The notes beneath the pieces were generated by a model. The model was not told where the DNA came from. It made no database searches and saw only the letters and a list, made by a program, of their open reading frames with translations. From Acidobacteriota bacterium (GTDB lineage: Bacteria > Acidobacteriota > Terriglobia > Acidiferrales > UBA7541): a DNA stretch of 64,000 nt. Below, in pieces: positions 7,551-16,622 of the stretch. The stretch lies in the NCBI GenBank assembly GCA_013289955.1, contig JABCYZ010000003.1, positions 1-64,000 of the forward strand, in the 5' to 3' direction. A program made the translations under genes and the position numbers. Numbering within the stretch: the first letter of the stretch is position 1; the number at the start of each line of letters is the position of its first letter.

Positions 7551-8345
7551 TCAGCAACCAATCCCCGATCTCTCAGGAACCTCGGTCCGGAAGATCAGGC
7601 TCGAGCAGGTAAGGCCGGACTCGGCTTTTTGGAGTTCGGAGATGTCCAGCGGAGTGACGCCGAAGCCGGCGGCTTCGATGCGCGCGCGCGTACGGGGGAA
7701 GGATGCGGGAAAGAGGACCGTACTGGCCAGCGGGAGGGCGTTGGCCGCGTGTGGCTCGGCGGGGTCGACGTCGATCCAGTCGCAGCCGGCAAAAGGAGTC
7801 GTATCGAACCATGCGCGGTTGGCGAGGAGCGTCTCGCGGCCGAGGCAGGTGACGGCGGACTTGAGATGCAGACAGCCACTAACGGGGACGGCGATGACTT
7901 CGTAATGATGGGGCGCGAGGATGGCGGCGAGTTGGCGAATGCCTTCGGCGTTGCTGCGTTGGGTGACGCCGACAAAGAGCCTGTTGCCGATACGCAGAAT
8001 GTCCCCGCCTTCGAGTGTGCCGGGAAGCGTGACATGCTCAAGATTGCGGAATTTGGAGATGGCTCGGGCGAGGGAAGCGGCTTCCGGGCGGCGCGATGCC
8101 GTACCGAGCGGGAAAATGACGGCCAGCTCATCGAGAACGATGGCTGGATCTTCGACGAACATAGAGTCCGGCAGATCAGGCTCGGCGGGAAGCGAGAGGA
8201 CGCGAGCGCCGAGCGTTCCGAGAAGCTGTTCGTAGGCCTGGTGCTGGGCGCGCGCGATATTCAGATCGATTGGCTGGCGCGGAATGAAACTCAGCTCGCA
8301 ATTTACGATGGCGGGACTGACGGCGCGGGTGATGGCGGTGAGCAT
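7551..8345 (-). CDS. dimethylargininase (DDAH) family amidinohydrolase
   Basis: A 264-residue enzyme of the guanidino-modifying superfamily, probably hydrolysing dimethylarginine to citrulline and dimethylamine. Visible motifs are FVEDPAIV (residues 63-70), LEGGDIL (111-117), the catalytic His in GCLHLKSA (His160), and the C-terminal catalytic Cys in LTCSSLIF (Cys247). Length and motif order fit DDAH better than arginine deiminase, which is much longer. Starts at ATG 8345, back to back with the following plus-strand hydrolase. Substrate is inferred from the family; a related amidinohydrolase activity cannot be excluded. Confidence 0.88.
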   Translation of the reverse strand: MLTAITRAVSPAIVNCELSFIPRQPIDLNIARAQHQAYEQLLGTLGARVLSLPAEPDLPDSMFVEDPAIVLDELAVIFPLGTASRRPEAASLARAISKFRNLEHVTLPGTLEGGDILRIGNRLFVGVTQRSNAEGIRQLAAILAPHHYEVIAVPVSGCLHLKSAVTCLGRETLLANRAWFDTTPFAGCDWIDVDPAEPHAANALPLASTVLFPASFPRTRARIEAAGFGVTPLDISELQKAESGLTCSSLIFRTEVPERSGIGC

Positions 8346-8443
8346 GACGGATGAGCGAGTTTACACGAGAATTCCAGGAAGGATTGAAGCCCGGGTACGA
8401 AGAAGATAGACTCGGCGCGCAGGAAACGGCTAGGGGGCCTTGC

Positions 8444-9919
8444 ATGGGCGTTTGGAAAAGGGTGGGTGGCAGTGCGGCTGTGTGTGTATTGGTGCTGGGA
8501 ACCTGCAGCGTTCCCCGAGCGGTGCCTGCCGAGGACAAGACAGCATCCGCCGTGGACGAGGTGTTTGCAGACCTTACCAAAGCGGGTTCGCCGGGATGTG
8601 CGGTGGCCGTCTACAGGAATGGCAGGATCAGCTACAGCAGGGGATATGGGCTGGCAAATCTCGAAGAAGATGTTCCGATTACGCCGGAGTCTGTCTTCGA
8701 TATCGGCTCAACTTCGAAGCAATTTACGGCCGCGAGCATTTTGCTGCTCGAAAAACAGGGTAAATTATCGGTCAACGACGATGTACGCAAATACATTCCG
8801 GAGTTGCCGGATTACGGACCGCAGATCACCATTCTTCATTTGCTGAACCATACCAGCGGCCTGCGCGATTACCTGACGCTGATGGATCTCGCGGGCATCA
8901 ACACGGACAGCGTGACGACGGACGAGGATGCGCTCGAGATCATCACGCGGCAGAAGGCGCTGAACTTTGCGCCGGGAAGCGACTGGCTCTACAGCAACAC
9001 CGGATTTTTTCTTCTGTCTGTCATCGTGAAGCGCGTGAGCGGCAAGACGCTCCGCGAGTTCGCAGCGGAAAATATATTTATTCCGCTGGGGATGTCGCAC
9101 ACGCAGTTCCGCGATGATCACAAAGCGCTGATTCCCAATCGCGCGATGGCCTACGATCCCAAAGAACTAAAGGATGGCTACACGCTGGATGTTTCCTATT
9201 TCGAGCAGACGGGCGATGGCGCGGTGCACACCTCGGTCGAGGATTTGTTGAAATGGGATGAGAATTTTTACAGCGGGCAAGTCGGCGGAGAGAATTTTCT
9301 GGCGGAAATTCAGGAGCGCGGAAAGTTGAATGGCGGCAAGGTGCTGGACTACGCGAAAGGGCTTTTTGTCGCGGATTACCGCGGATTACGCACGGTGAGC
9401 CACGGCGGCTCGTGGGGAGGGTACCGGGCCGAGCTTCTGCGGTTCCCGGAGCATCATTTTTCGGTGGCGTGCTTGTGCAACCGGGGCGACGCGGCTCCTA
9501 CCAGGCGTGCGCACCAGGTTGCGGACATTTATCTGGGCAGCATGATGAGGCCGAAGGAAGAAAAAAAGGCCGTCGAACACGAAGCGGCGGAGAAAAAGGA
9601 GATTACGCTGACTGGGGAAAAACTCCGCGCCTACGCGGGTGATTATTGGAGCAGTGAGCTGGGTGTGACCTACCGCCTGGGAACGGTCGACGGACAATTG
9701 AAGGTCGAGAGCATGCTGGACGGCGGCGGATTTGCGCATACAAGTACCCTGCCTCCGGACGGCTTCGCGGCTACGAGCCAGGATGAGTTCCGTTTGATGA
9801 AGATGGGGGTCACCATTCATTTCGAGAGAAATTCGAATCAGGCGATTAGCGGGTTCAAGCTGGATGCGGGGCGCACGCGGGGGATGATTTTTACGCGACG
9901 TAATAGCGCGGAGAAGTAG
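8444..9919 (+). CDS. exported serine hydrolase (class C beta-lactamase / PBP-like)
   Basis: Penicillin-binding-type fold: the nucleophile motif STSK (Ser89-Lys92), the YSN motif (Tyr183) and a later SHGGSWGG replacing KTG. I start it at ATG 8444, preceded by AGGGGG, which gives a normal signal peptide (hydrophobic run AAVCVLVLG). An upstream in-frame ATG at 8351 would add 31 hydrophilic residues. The C-terminal 120 residues form an added beta domain seen in many serine beta-lactamase-like esterases. It is followed by the Ntn hydrolase gene after 8 bp, probably as one operon. Substrate is unknown: peptidase, esterase or D-amino-acid amidase are all possible. Confidence 0.88.
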   Translation: MGVWKRVGGSAAVCVLVLGTCSVPRAVPAEDKTASAVDEVFADLTKAGSPGCAVAVYRNGRISYSRGYGLANLEEDVPITPESVFDIGSTSKQFTAASILLLEKQGKLSVNDDVRKYIPELPDYGPQITILHLLNHTSGLRDYLTLMDLAGINTDSVTTDEDALEIITRQKALNFAPGSDWLYSNTGFFLLSVIVKRVSGKTLREFAAENIFIPLGMSHTQFRDDHKALIPNRAMAYDPKELKDGYTLDVSYFEQTGDGAVHTSVEDLLKWDENFYSGQVGGENFLAEIQERGKLNGGKVLDYAKGLFVADYRGLRTVSHGGSWGGYRAELLRFPEHHFSVACLCNRGDAAPTRRAHQVADIYLGSMMRPKEEKKAVEHEAAEKKEITLTGEKLRAYAGDYWSSELGVTYRLGTVDGQLKVESMLDGGGFAHTSTLPPDGFAATSQDEFRLMKMGVTIHFERNSNQAISGFKLDAGRTRGMIFTRRNSAEK

Positions 9920-9927
9920 GAGGAAGG

Positions 9928-11466
9928 ATGGCGGCAGCGGCGAAAGCAAGGGCGAGTTCGATGAGGCGGCCGGCGGCGATTGCCGTACTTGTTTTAGGAG
10001 GGGGCGCGCTGTGGTGGGCTGGCGGAAGCGGGTCGCATGTCACGGCTGGCAAGGTTTCACTCGAAGCGAGCATCGTCGCGGGACAGAAGCGAACTGGCGC
10101 GAACGATCCCCGGCTTGCTGGCGCGCACCGCTTCGAAGACGGCGGTTGGATCTACGTGCATCTGGAAGGCGATCCGGCAAGCATCGGCTTTCAGCACGGC
10201 TATTTGCTGGCGCCGGATATCGAGGATGCCTTCCAGGCAGTCAGCGCAGGAATGATGCATGAATCGCAGCGCGACTGGGCTTTCTTCCGCAAGGCTGCAC
10301 ATGAAATGCTCTGGCCCAAGATTGACGAGGAATATCAGCAGGAGCTCGCGGGAATCGTGGAGGGCTTGCGCGCGCGGACTGGTTCGAAGCTGGACGTCGA
10401 CGACATCGTAGCCATGAACGCGTTTGAAGAGCTGCCGGATTACTACGTGCCGTGGCTTAATAAGCAGGAGAAAGTGGCGCATGCGCCGGACCTGAAGAGT
10501 CCGGGAAATTGCAGTGCGTTTGTGGCCACGGGAACATGGACCAAAGACGGGAAGATCGTCATGGCGCACAACAACTGGACAAGTTACGCGAACGGAGAGC
10601 GCTGGCGCATCGTCTTTGACATTGTGCCGAAAAACGGCCACACGATTTTGATGGACGGCTTTCCGGGAGTGATCGCGAGCGACGACGACTTCGGAATCAA
10701 CAGCGACGGACTGATGGTCACCGAGACGACCATCACGCAGTTCGAAGGCTGGGATCCCGCCGGGAAAGCGGAATTCGTGCGCGCAAGGAAAGCGCTGCAG
10801 TATGCGGGCTCGATCGACGAGTACACGAAGATCATGCTCGACGGGAACAACGGCGGCTACGCCAATGACTGGTTGCTGGGCGATAGCAAAACGGGCGAGA
10901 TCGCGCAGCTCGAGCTGGGTCTTAAGGCTTATAAGCTGTGGCGCACGAAAGACGGCGCGTTTGCCGGCTCGAACTGGGCACGCGATCCTGAAGTGATCAA
11001 AGCGGATGCGCCCCAATTCGAACCCGGCAATCTCGAAACATCGCCCAATGCGCGGCGCCTGCGGTGGGAAGAGCTGCTCAAAGAGAACAAAGGCAAAATC
11101 GAAGTGAATATTGCGGAGAAGATGCTCGGCGACCACGTCGACAGCTATCACCAAAAACCGGAAACGAATGAGCGAACGCTCTGCGGGCATGTGGATTCCT
11201 CGCCCCGCGGCGTGGAGGTATGGGGATGGGCGCCGTATTTTCCCGGGGGCGCCGTGCAAGCCAAAGCGACGGATTCGAGCATGACCAAAGAGATGAAGCT
11301 GGTGGCGCGGGTTGGACATCCCTGCGGAGAGAATTTTCTAGCCAAGCCCTTTCTTGCGGCTCATCCGGAATACGCCTGGCAGGAACCTTATCTGCGCGAC
11401 ATGAAGGCAGGCCCGTGGACGGAGTTTCACTCCGGGGAAACGGCAGCTCCCGAGAAACACCAGTAA
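9928..11466 (+). CDS. C45-type Ntn hydrolase / acyltransferase-like exported protein
   Basis: A 512-residue protein with an N-terminal signal anchor (residues about 14-31). It matches the acyl-CoA:6-APA acyltransferase / phospholipase-B-like Ntn group: an N-terminal region with GFQHGYLLAP, a conserved MNAFEELPDYY segment and the expected autoprocessing nucleophile in GNCSAFVATG (Cys195), followed by AHNNWTSY. Autocleavage before Cys195 would release the catalytic subunit; this is known for the family, not visible here. GGAGGAAGG precedes the ATG. Eight bases separate it from the serine hydrolase upstream, suggesting the two exported amidase-type enzymes are co-expressed. Confidence 0.83.
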   Translation: MAAAAKARASSMRRPAAIAVLVLGGGALWWAGGSGSHVTAGKVSLEASIVAGQKRTGANDPRLAGAHRFEDGGWIYVHLEGDPASIGFQHGYLLAPDIEDAFQAVSAGMMHESQRDWAFFRKAAHEMLWPKIDEEYQQELAGIVEGLRARTGSKLDVDDIVAMNAFEELPDYYVPWLNKQEKVAHAPDLKSPGNCSAFVATGTWTKDGKIVMAHNNWTSYANGERWRIVFDIVPKNGHTILMDGFPGVIASDDDFGINSDGLMVTETTITQFEGWDPAGKAEFVRARKALQYAGSIDEYTKIMLDGNNGGYANDWLLGDSKTGEIAQLELGLKAYKLWRTKDGAFAGSNWARDPEVIKADAPQFEPGNLETSPNARRLRWEELLKENKGKIEVNIAEKMLGDHVDSYHQKPETNERTLCGHVDSSPRGVEVWGWAPYFPGGAVQAKATDSSMTKEMKLVARVGHPCGENFLAKPFLAAHPEYAWQEPYLRDMKAGPWTEFHSGETAAPEKHQ

Positions 11467-11536
11467 AGGAGAGGAAATGCCAGCCAGGGAGCCGGTTCCA
11501 CTGCGGCCCATCCAAGGTCAAGCTCGGCGCTTCGTA

Positions 11537-12154
11537 CTATGGCCAGCGAGTGGCTTGTGCGAAATGTCCAATCAATAGAGTGGTAATGGTGATGCCGGCG
11601 CCGAGGAGCATTCCGGCCAGGATAAGTCCGACCACGCCGAGAGGCACCCAAAACCCGGATCGTGCGGCTGCGGATTCCTTGGGAGGAACCTGAACTGCCT
11701 CGGCAAGCGCGATCTCAGGTACCGCTTCCGCTCGAAGCGGTACGCTCGGAACATCCGAGGCTTCCGACGACACCACAAGACAGTACCCTTTGCGCGGAAT
11801 TGTCTCGATGTAAAGTGGCTTGTCCGTAGAATCACCCAGTGCCTGGCGGAGCTTGTTTACCGTTGTATTCACGTTGGCGTCGTAGTTGACGTGCGTGTCC
11901 GCGGGCCAGAGGCGCTGCCGCAATTCCTCGCGGGTCACAACCTCACCCGGCTTGTCCAAAAGCGCGACCAGGACTTGATATACCTTCCCCTGCAGCTTAA
12001 GGCGCGAACCATTCCTGGTTACTTCCTGCCGCTGTTGATCAACCTGAAATGGACCGAAGCGCATAAAACGAGGACCTGACGGAGGCGCGAAGTTGGATCG
12101 TTCGTCCATCGCGGTATCCAGCGTTGGCATAACGTTTGGAGTCATACACCCCAT
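11537..12154 (-). CDS. CadC-like winged-helix regulator with C-terminal membrane segment
   Basis: Residues about 30-130 form an OmpR/PhoB-type winged helix: FGPFQVDQQRQEV, LLDKPGEVVTREELRQRLWP, then VNTTVNKLRQALGDS and IETIPRKGYCL. A hydrophobic stretch WVPLGVVGLILAGMLLGAG near residue 170-190 is a membrane anchor, after which only about 15 residues remain. So the protein has a cytoplasmic DNA-binding domain but no sensory periplasmic domain. Full-length members in this phylum usually carry TPR or WD40 repeats after the anchor. Start is ambiguous between 12154 and the ATG three codons later. A TATATAGG stretch just upstream may be the -10. Confidence 0.82.
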   Translation of the reverse strand: MGCMTPNVMPTLDTAMDERSNFAPPSGPRFMRFGPFQVDQQRQEVTRNGSRLKLQGKVYQVLVALLDKPGEVVTREELRQRLWPADTHVNYDANVNTTVNKLRQALGDSTDKPLYIETIPRKGYCLVVSSEASDVPSVPLRAEAVPEIALAEAVQVPPKESAAARSGFWVPLGVVGLILAGMLLGAGITITTLLIGHFAQATRWP

Positions 12155-12419
12155 CCTATATAGAGATTAGACGTAGAAAACGCCCGGGTGTTTACTGGAG
12201 AATACGAAATTTTGACGGAGAGGTTCCCATTCGCCGTTCCATCGGATTCAAGTCGCAGAAGAAAGACGAAAGAGACTCTCGGAAGGTTACAGGTGCCAGA
12301 AAAAATCAATTTTTTTGTAAATTACGACCTTTTGACAGGATAGACATTGGCCGGATATGAACAGGTGTCCGCTATTGGGACACTGGCGACTAGCTACGGG
12401 CTCGAAAATCCGTGGCCAT
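12155..12419. other. intergenic region, A+T-rich, no gene
   Basis: No reading frame with coding character. It includes a run AAAAAATCAATTTTTTT near 12300 that may act as a weak bidirectional terminator, and upstream it should hold the promoter of the winged-helix gene. Confidence 0.4.
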
Positions 12420-14321
12420 TTAATTTCCCGCACTTCTCGGATTGCCCGGCAAGGTCATGATTTCTACGCTGGACGGAAATCGCCTGGAGCGATAAATATG
12501 CTGAGTCGCCTTCTGGTAGTCGGATTCTTTGGCCTCGAAAATGTTGGGAATAAACTTCTGGGGATTGCGGTCATATAACGGGAACCAACTGCTCTGTACC
12601 TGCACCATGATGCGATGGCCCTTCTTGAAAACGTGATCGGCTGTGTGCAGATCGATCGTGAAGGGGGTCACCTCGCTCGGCTTCAGCGCCTCGGCCTTCT
12701 CGAAAGAAGTGTGGTAACGTCCGCGGAAAATCTCGTCGGAAATCATCAGTTCGTAACCGGACAGTTTCCAGTCGTCCGGATACTTTTCGGGGTACACGTC
12801 GATCAATTTAACGACCCAATCGCTGTCGGAGCCGGTTGTCGAAGCAAAGAGCTTGGCGGTGACCTGGCCCGCCAGCGTGATGTCCTCCGTTAATTCCTCC
12901 GTTTTCCAGGTAAGCACATCGGGGCGCTCGTCGACAAAGCGTTGATCCTCAACCAGCCAGGTATACCAGCTGCCGGGATGGTCCTCGGGATAAGTCATGT
13001 CGATGGGGCGGTGCCGATAAGGCACGGGATGCGCAGGATCGCTGACGTAGCTGTCGAAGGCGTCAGCGGAATCGGTTCCGGGAGCATCGAAAGAAAGTTT
13101 TCCGTCGTCCTCGAAATAGAGATTCCTCGTCTGCGCTTCGCTCGGAGGCCAGGAATCAAATTGAACCCAGTTGTCGCTCCCGGTCTGGAACAGCAGCGCT
13201 TCTTTGAGCGGCAGGTTGCCTTTGTCCTTGAGCCAATACCGAAACCAGGGAACCTCAATCTGCTGGCGAAAGTAAACCGATGTGTCGCTGCCGAACGGAA
13301 TCGCACCGAGCGACTTGCCTGAACCTCCGCCCCATCCGCCGTGATTCCAGGGGCCGGCGACTAGATAGTTGAGATGTTTCGAATCGGATTTTTCCAGGCG
13401 CGCATAGGTCGCCATCGGGCCGTAAAAATCTTCCTGGTCCCACCAGCCGGCAACATTGAGATTGGGGACGGTGGGTTCCTTCAAACCGTAGGCCACCGCG
13501 TGATGCTTCCAAAAATCGTCGTAGCTTGCGTGGGCGACGAATTCGTTCCAGGTCGGCAATTTCCCGTGGAAATATTTTGCGTTGGCGTTGGAAAGAGCGC
13601 CGAGACGGAGATAAAAGTCGTAGACGTCGAAGCGGTCGAACGCAAAACTGAAATTCTCGTTCGAGGATTCGAGCAAGGCGGTGTATTCAAACGCGTAGCT
13701 CAGGCGGAAGGCACCGTTGTGGAAAAAATCGTCGCCGAGCCAGGTGTCGCCCATGCAAGCTTGTTCCGAGGCGGCTTTCAGCGCCGGGTGCGGATGAATC
13801 ATGCCCATGGTCACAAGGAAACCGTCATAGGAGATTCCGTCGAGACCCACGCGCCCATTGTTGTTCGGAACATTTTTCACGAGCCAATCGATGCTGTCGT
13901 AAGTGTCCGTGCTTTCGTCCACGCCCCGGGCCTCGCTCGGGTCGTGCAGCGGTCGAAGCATGACGAACTTTCCTTCAGAGCCGTAACGGCCGCGGATATC
14001 CTGAAACGCGAAAATGTAGCCCTCCGGAACCATATCCGAGTAGCGGTAGATCATGCTGCTGATGCCTTTGTCGGGGCTCGAGATTCCGTAGGGAGTCCGA
14101 TTCATGAGAATCGGCAGCGGGCCAGCCGCGTTTTTCGGCGTGTAGAACTCGGTGTGCAGCTTGACGCCGTCGCGCATGGGGATCATCGCTTCCGTTTTGT
14201 TGAACAGCGCGGAAAAGTCGGGGCGCTGGCGCTGCGGAGTGGCGCCAAAGCGCGGCACGAAGAAAAGTCCGGCTAGAGCGAGAAAAACGGTGACACTGGC
14301 AGTCTTCTGGACAGAACGCAT
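12420..14321 (-). CDS. CocE/NonD family (S15-like) exported hydrolase, copy 1
   Basis: An alpha/beta hydrolase of the X-Pro dipeptidyl peptidase / cocaine-esterase group. After a signal peptide (VFLALAGLFFVPRFGA) come MIPMRDGVKLHTEFYTPK, the oxyanion region FQDIRGRYGSEG, the nucleophile elbow GISYDG and the His-containing VAGPWNHGGW. The C-terminal half has the jelly-roll of the family. The start at 14321 has GGGAG upstream; an ATG at 14381 would put 20 hydrophilic residues before the signal. It is a clear duplicate of the gene immediately upstream (114 bp apart, same strand), and the glycine after the elbow tyrosine is Asp here. Substrate unknown. Confidence 0.88.
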   Translation of the reverse strand: MRSVQKTASVTVFLALAGLFFVPRFGATPQRQRPDFSALFNKTEAMIPMRDGVKLHTEFYTPKNAAGPLPILMNRTPYGISSPDKGISSMIYRYSDMVPEGYIFAFQDIRGRYGSEGKFVMLRPLHDPSEARGVDESTDTYDSIDWLVKNVPNNNGRVGLDGISYDGFLVTMGMIHPHPALKAASEQACMGDTWLGDDFFHNGAFRLSYAFEYTALLESSNENFSFAFDRFDVYDFYLRLGALSNANAKYFHGKLPTWNEFVAHASYDDFWKHHAVAYGLKEPTVPNLNVAGWWDQEDFYGPMATYARLEKSDSKHLNYLVAGPWNHGGWGGGSGKSLGAIPFGSDTSVYFRQQIEVPWFRYWLKDKGNLPLKEALLFQTGSDNWVQFDSWPPSEAQTRNLYFEDDGKLSFDAPGTDSADAFDSYVSDPAHPVPYRHRPIDMTYPEDHPGSWYTWLVEDQRFVDERPDVLTWKTEELTEDITLAGQVTAKLFASTTGSDSDWVVKLIDVYPEKYPDDWKLSGYELMISDEIFRGRYHTSFEKAEALKPSEVTPFTIDLHTADHVFKKGHRIMVQVQSSWFPLYDRNPQKFIPNIFEAKESDYQKATQHIYRSRRFPSSVEIMTLPGNPRSAGN

Positions 14322-14435
14322 GGAAGCTCTCCCGGAGCAACGCGGATGGTCGTCATTTTTCGGCGAGGTTGAGAATATCACAAGAGATTCCGCGCGCCGT
14401 TGCCGCGCGAAATCACGCTGGCTGGCAAAAAGCCG

Positions 14436-16328
14436 CTAGTTGCCGGCCGCTGGGGGCGCGAGCGAAAGCACGACTCCTGAAGGGTATTCCCTCGAACGAT
14501 AAATCCGCTGAGTCGCCTTCTCGAAGTCGGACTCCTTGGCCTCAAAAATGTTGGGCACGAATTTCTGCGGATTGCGGTCGATAATGGGGAACCACGTGCT
14601 TTGCACTTGCACCATGACGCGATGGCCCTTCTTGAAAACGTGATTGGCCGTGTGCAGATCAATGTTGAAAGGCGTTATGGCGCCGGGCGTGATGGGTTCC
14701 GGTTTTTCAAACGACTTGCGGAAGCGGCCGCGGAAAACTTCGTCCGCAATCATCAGTTCGTAGCCCGAGAGCTTCCAATCGTCGGGATATTTTTCCGGAT
14801 AGACATCGATCAGCTTGACGATCCAATCGGAATCGCTTCCCGTTGTGGATGCAAAAAGTTTTGCGGTCACACTCCCGGAGAGCGTCATGTCCTCGGTGAG
14901 TTCGCCGGTCTGCCAGGTGAGCACGTCGGGGCGATTGTCGACGAATCGCTGGTCTTCGACAAGCCAGGTGGGCCAACCGCCGGGATGATCGTCGGGGTAA
15001 GTCATGTCGATGGGGCGATGGCGGTAAGGCACGGGATGCGCCGGGTCGCTGACGTAGGCGTCGAAAGTTTCAGGAGCGGCCTGCGGCGGGTCGAAGGAAA
15101 GCTTTCCGTCCTCCTGGAAATATAATTCCCTGGTTTTCGAGTCTCGCGGAGGCCAGGAATCGAACTGCACCCACCGGTTGCTGCCGGTCTGGAAGAGAAG
15201 GGCTTCTTTCAGCGGGAGACTGCCTTTGTTTTTCAGCCAATACGCAAACCACGGTGCTTCGATTTTCTGGCGGAAATAGAGCGACGTATCGCTGCCAAAC
15301 GGAATCGCGCCGAGCGATTTGCCGGTACTGCGAGCCCAGCCGCCGTGGTTCCACGGGCCGGCCACGAGATAGTTCAAATGATCGGGATCGTTTTTCTCGA
15401 GGAGCTCGTAAATCTTCATCGGGCCATACGCATCTTCCTGGTCCCACCAGCCGGCCACATTGAGATTCGGCACCGTGGGCCTGGTCAGGAGGTACGGCAT
15501 GGCCTCTTTTTTCCAAAACGAGTCGTAATTCGGATGGGTAACGAAATCTTTCCATGTGGGCAGCGTCCCGTGAACGTAGTTTTTGTCGGCGTTCGAGAGC
15601 GCGCCAAGACGCAGATACCATTCGTAGGTATCGAACTGGTCGAACTTGAAAACAAAGTTCGTTTTTCCGGTCTCCATCATGGTCGAGTACTCGAAACCGT
15701 AGCTCAGCCGGAACGCGCCATTGTGATGAAAATCGTCGCCGAGAAACATGTCCGCGGGGGAAGCTTGTTCGGAAACGGCTTTGAGCGCGGGGTGCGGTTC
15801 GAGCATTCCCATTACGGTAAGCCAGCCGCCGTAGGAGATGCCCACCAGACCAGCGCGGCCGTTGTTGTGCGGGACGTTTTTTACCAGCCAGTCGATCGTG
15901 TCGTAGGTATCCGTGCCTTCGTCGATCGTTTTTGGATCCTTCGGGTCGCGCACCGGCCGCTGCATCACGAAGGTTCCTTCGGAGCTGTAGCGGCCGCGAA
16001 TGTCCTGAAAGACGAAAATGTAGTCGTCGGGAATCATCTCGGCGTAGCGCGCGAGCTTGCGGCTGTAGCCCTTGTCATCGTCGGCGATGCCGTAGGGAGT
16101 GCGTTCGATGAGGATGGGAAGCGGCTCGGTCGGGTTCTTCGGTGTGTAGATTTCCGTGTGCAGCTTTGTGCCATCGCGCGTGGGAATCATCACGTCTGTT
16201 TTGTCGAAAAGCAGGGAATAGTCCGGAGAATTCGGCGCTTGGGCGCGGCCGGTGAGCAGGAAGAGAAGCACGATGACCACTGCCCACAGATAGACTCTGC
16301 TTTTCCAGAATAAACGCGCAAATCGCAT
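14436..16328 (-). CDS. CocE/NonD family (S15-like) exported hydrolase, copy 2
   Basis: Paralogue of the downstream gene, very similar throughout. Motifs: MIPTRDGTKLHTEIYTPK, FQDIRGRYSSEG, canonical elbow GISYGGW and VAGPWNHGGW, with the same C-terminal binding module (SGSVTAKLFASTTGSDSDW). The membrane segment SRVYLWAVVIVLLFLLTG acts as a signal or anchor. ATG 16328 is preceded by GGAGG and is preferred over the upstream TTG. The operon order is this gene then copy 1. A perfect palindrome overlaps the probable -35 region upstream, so regulation by a dimeric repressor or activator is plausible. Likely a periplasmic esterase or peptidase. Confidence 0.9.
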   Translation of the reverse strand: MRFARLFWKSRVYLWAVVIVLLFLLTGRAQAPNSPDYSLLFDKTDVMIPTRDGTKLHTEIYTPKNPTEPLPILIERTPYGIADDDKGYSRKLARYAEMIPDDYIFVFQDIRGRYSSEGTFVMQRPVRDPKDPKTIDEGTDTYDTIDWLVKNVPHNNGRAGLVGISYGGWLTVMGMLEPHPALKAVSEQASPADMFLGDDFHHNGAFRLSYGFEYSTMMETGKTNFVFKFDQFDTYEWYLRLGALSNADKNYVHGTLPTWKDFVTHPNYDSFWKKEAMPYLLTRPTVPNLNVAGWWDQEDAYGPMKIYELLEKNDPDHLNYLVAGPWNHGGWARSTGKSLGAIPFGSDTSLYFRQKIEAPWFAYWLKNKGSLPLKEALLFQTGSNRWVQFDSWPPRDSKTRELYFQEDGKLSFDPPQAAPETFDAYVSDPAHPVPYRHRPIDMTYPDDHPGGWPTWLVEDQRFVDNRPDVLTWQTGELTEDMTLSGSVTAKLFASTTGSDSDWIVKLIDVYPEKYPDDWKLSGYELMIADEVFRGRFRKSFEKPEPITPGAITPFNIDLHTANHVFKKGHRVMVQVQSTWFPIIDRNPQKFVPNIFEAKESDFEKATQRIYRSREYPSGVVLSLAPPAAGN

Positions 16329-16383
16329 TCTGATTTCCTCCAACAAGTCCGGCGCAGGGGCAGCCGGTACAATCTGGGTGAGG

Positions 16384-16420
16384 ATAGTACACGAAACGCC
16401 GGTAGAAACAGATGTTTCTA
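16384..16420 (-). promoter_or_regulatory. promoter and palindromic operator upstream of the CocE pair
   Basis: TAGAAACA-GA-TGTTTCTA (16403-16420) is a perfect 8+8-bp palindrome. On the minus strand TACTAT (16389-16384) could be the -10, which would place the palindrome over the -35. It lies about 75 bp before the CocE start and 200 bp before typA. Confidence 0.45.
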
Positions 16421-16544
16421 TTCCTCTCCGGCGCCGTACGGACGTTTAAGAAAGCTACAGCCAAGAATGGCTGTCCCGCGTGCGGCCTGTCTGCTAAACT
16501 ATAGGTTGCTCGACCGCACCTGAGAATAAAGGAGATTCGTCCGG

Positions 16545-16575
16545 GCTGCTGGTTGTTTCAGCAGCTATTTTTGTC
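16545..16575 (+). terminator. terminator-like hairpin in the typA leader
   Basis: GCTGCTG, a seven-base loop and CAGCAGC form a perfect 7-bp stem followed by TATTTTTGTC. It lies 48 bases before the typA start, downstream of a possible -10 (TAAACT/ACTATAG near 16495-16505), so it would attenuate typA or end a short leader RNA. Confidence 0.4.
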
Positions 16576-16622
16576 TTCGCAGTGACTGCCGCAAGAGTAG
16601 TCCGCAGACAGACGCAGAAATC

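Noticed and set aside
10057..11319. 420-codon minus-strand frame
   Set aside because: Antisense to the C45-type hydrolase with its GNCSAF nucleophile; no domain visible.
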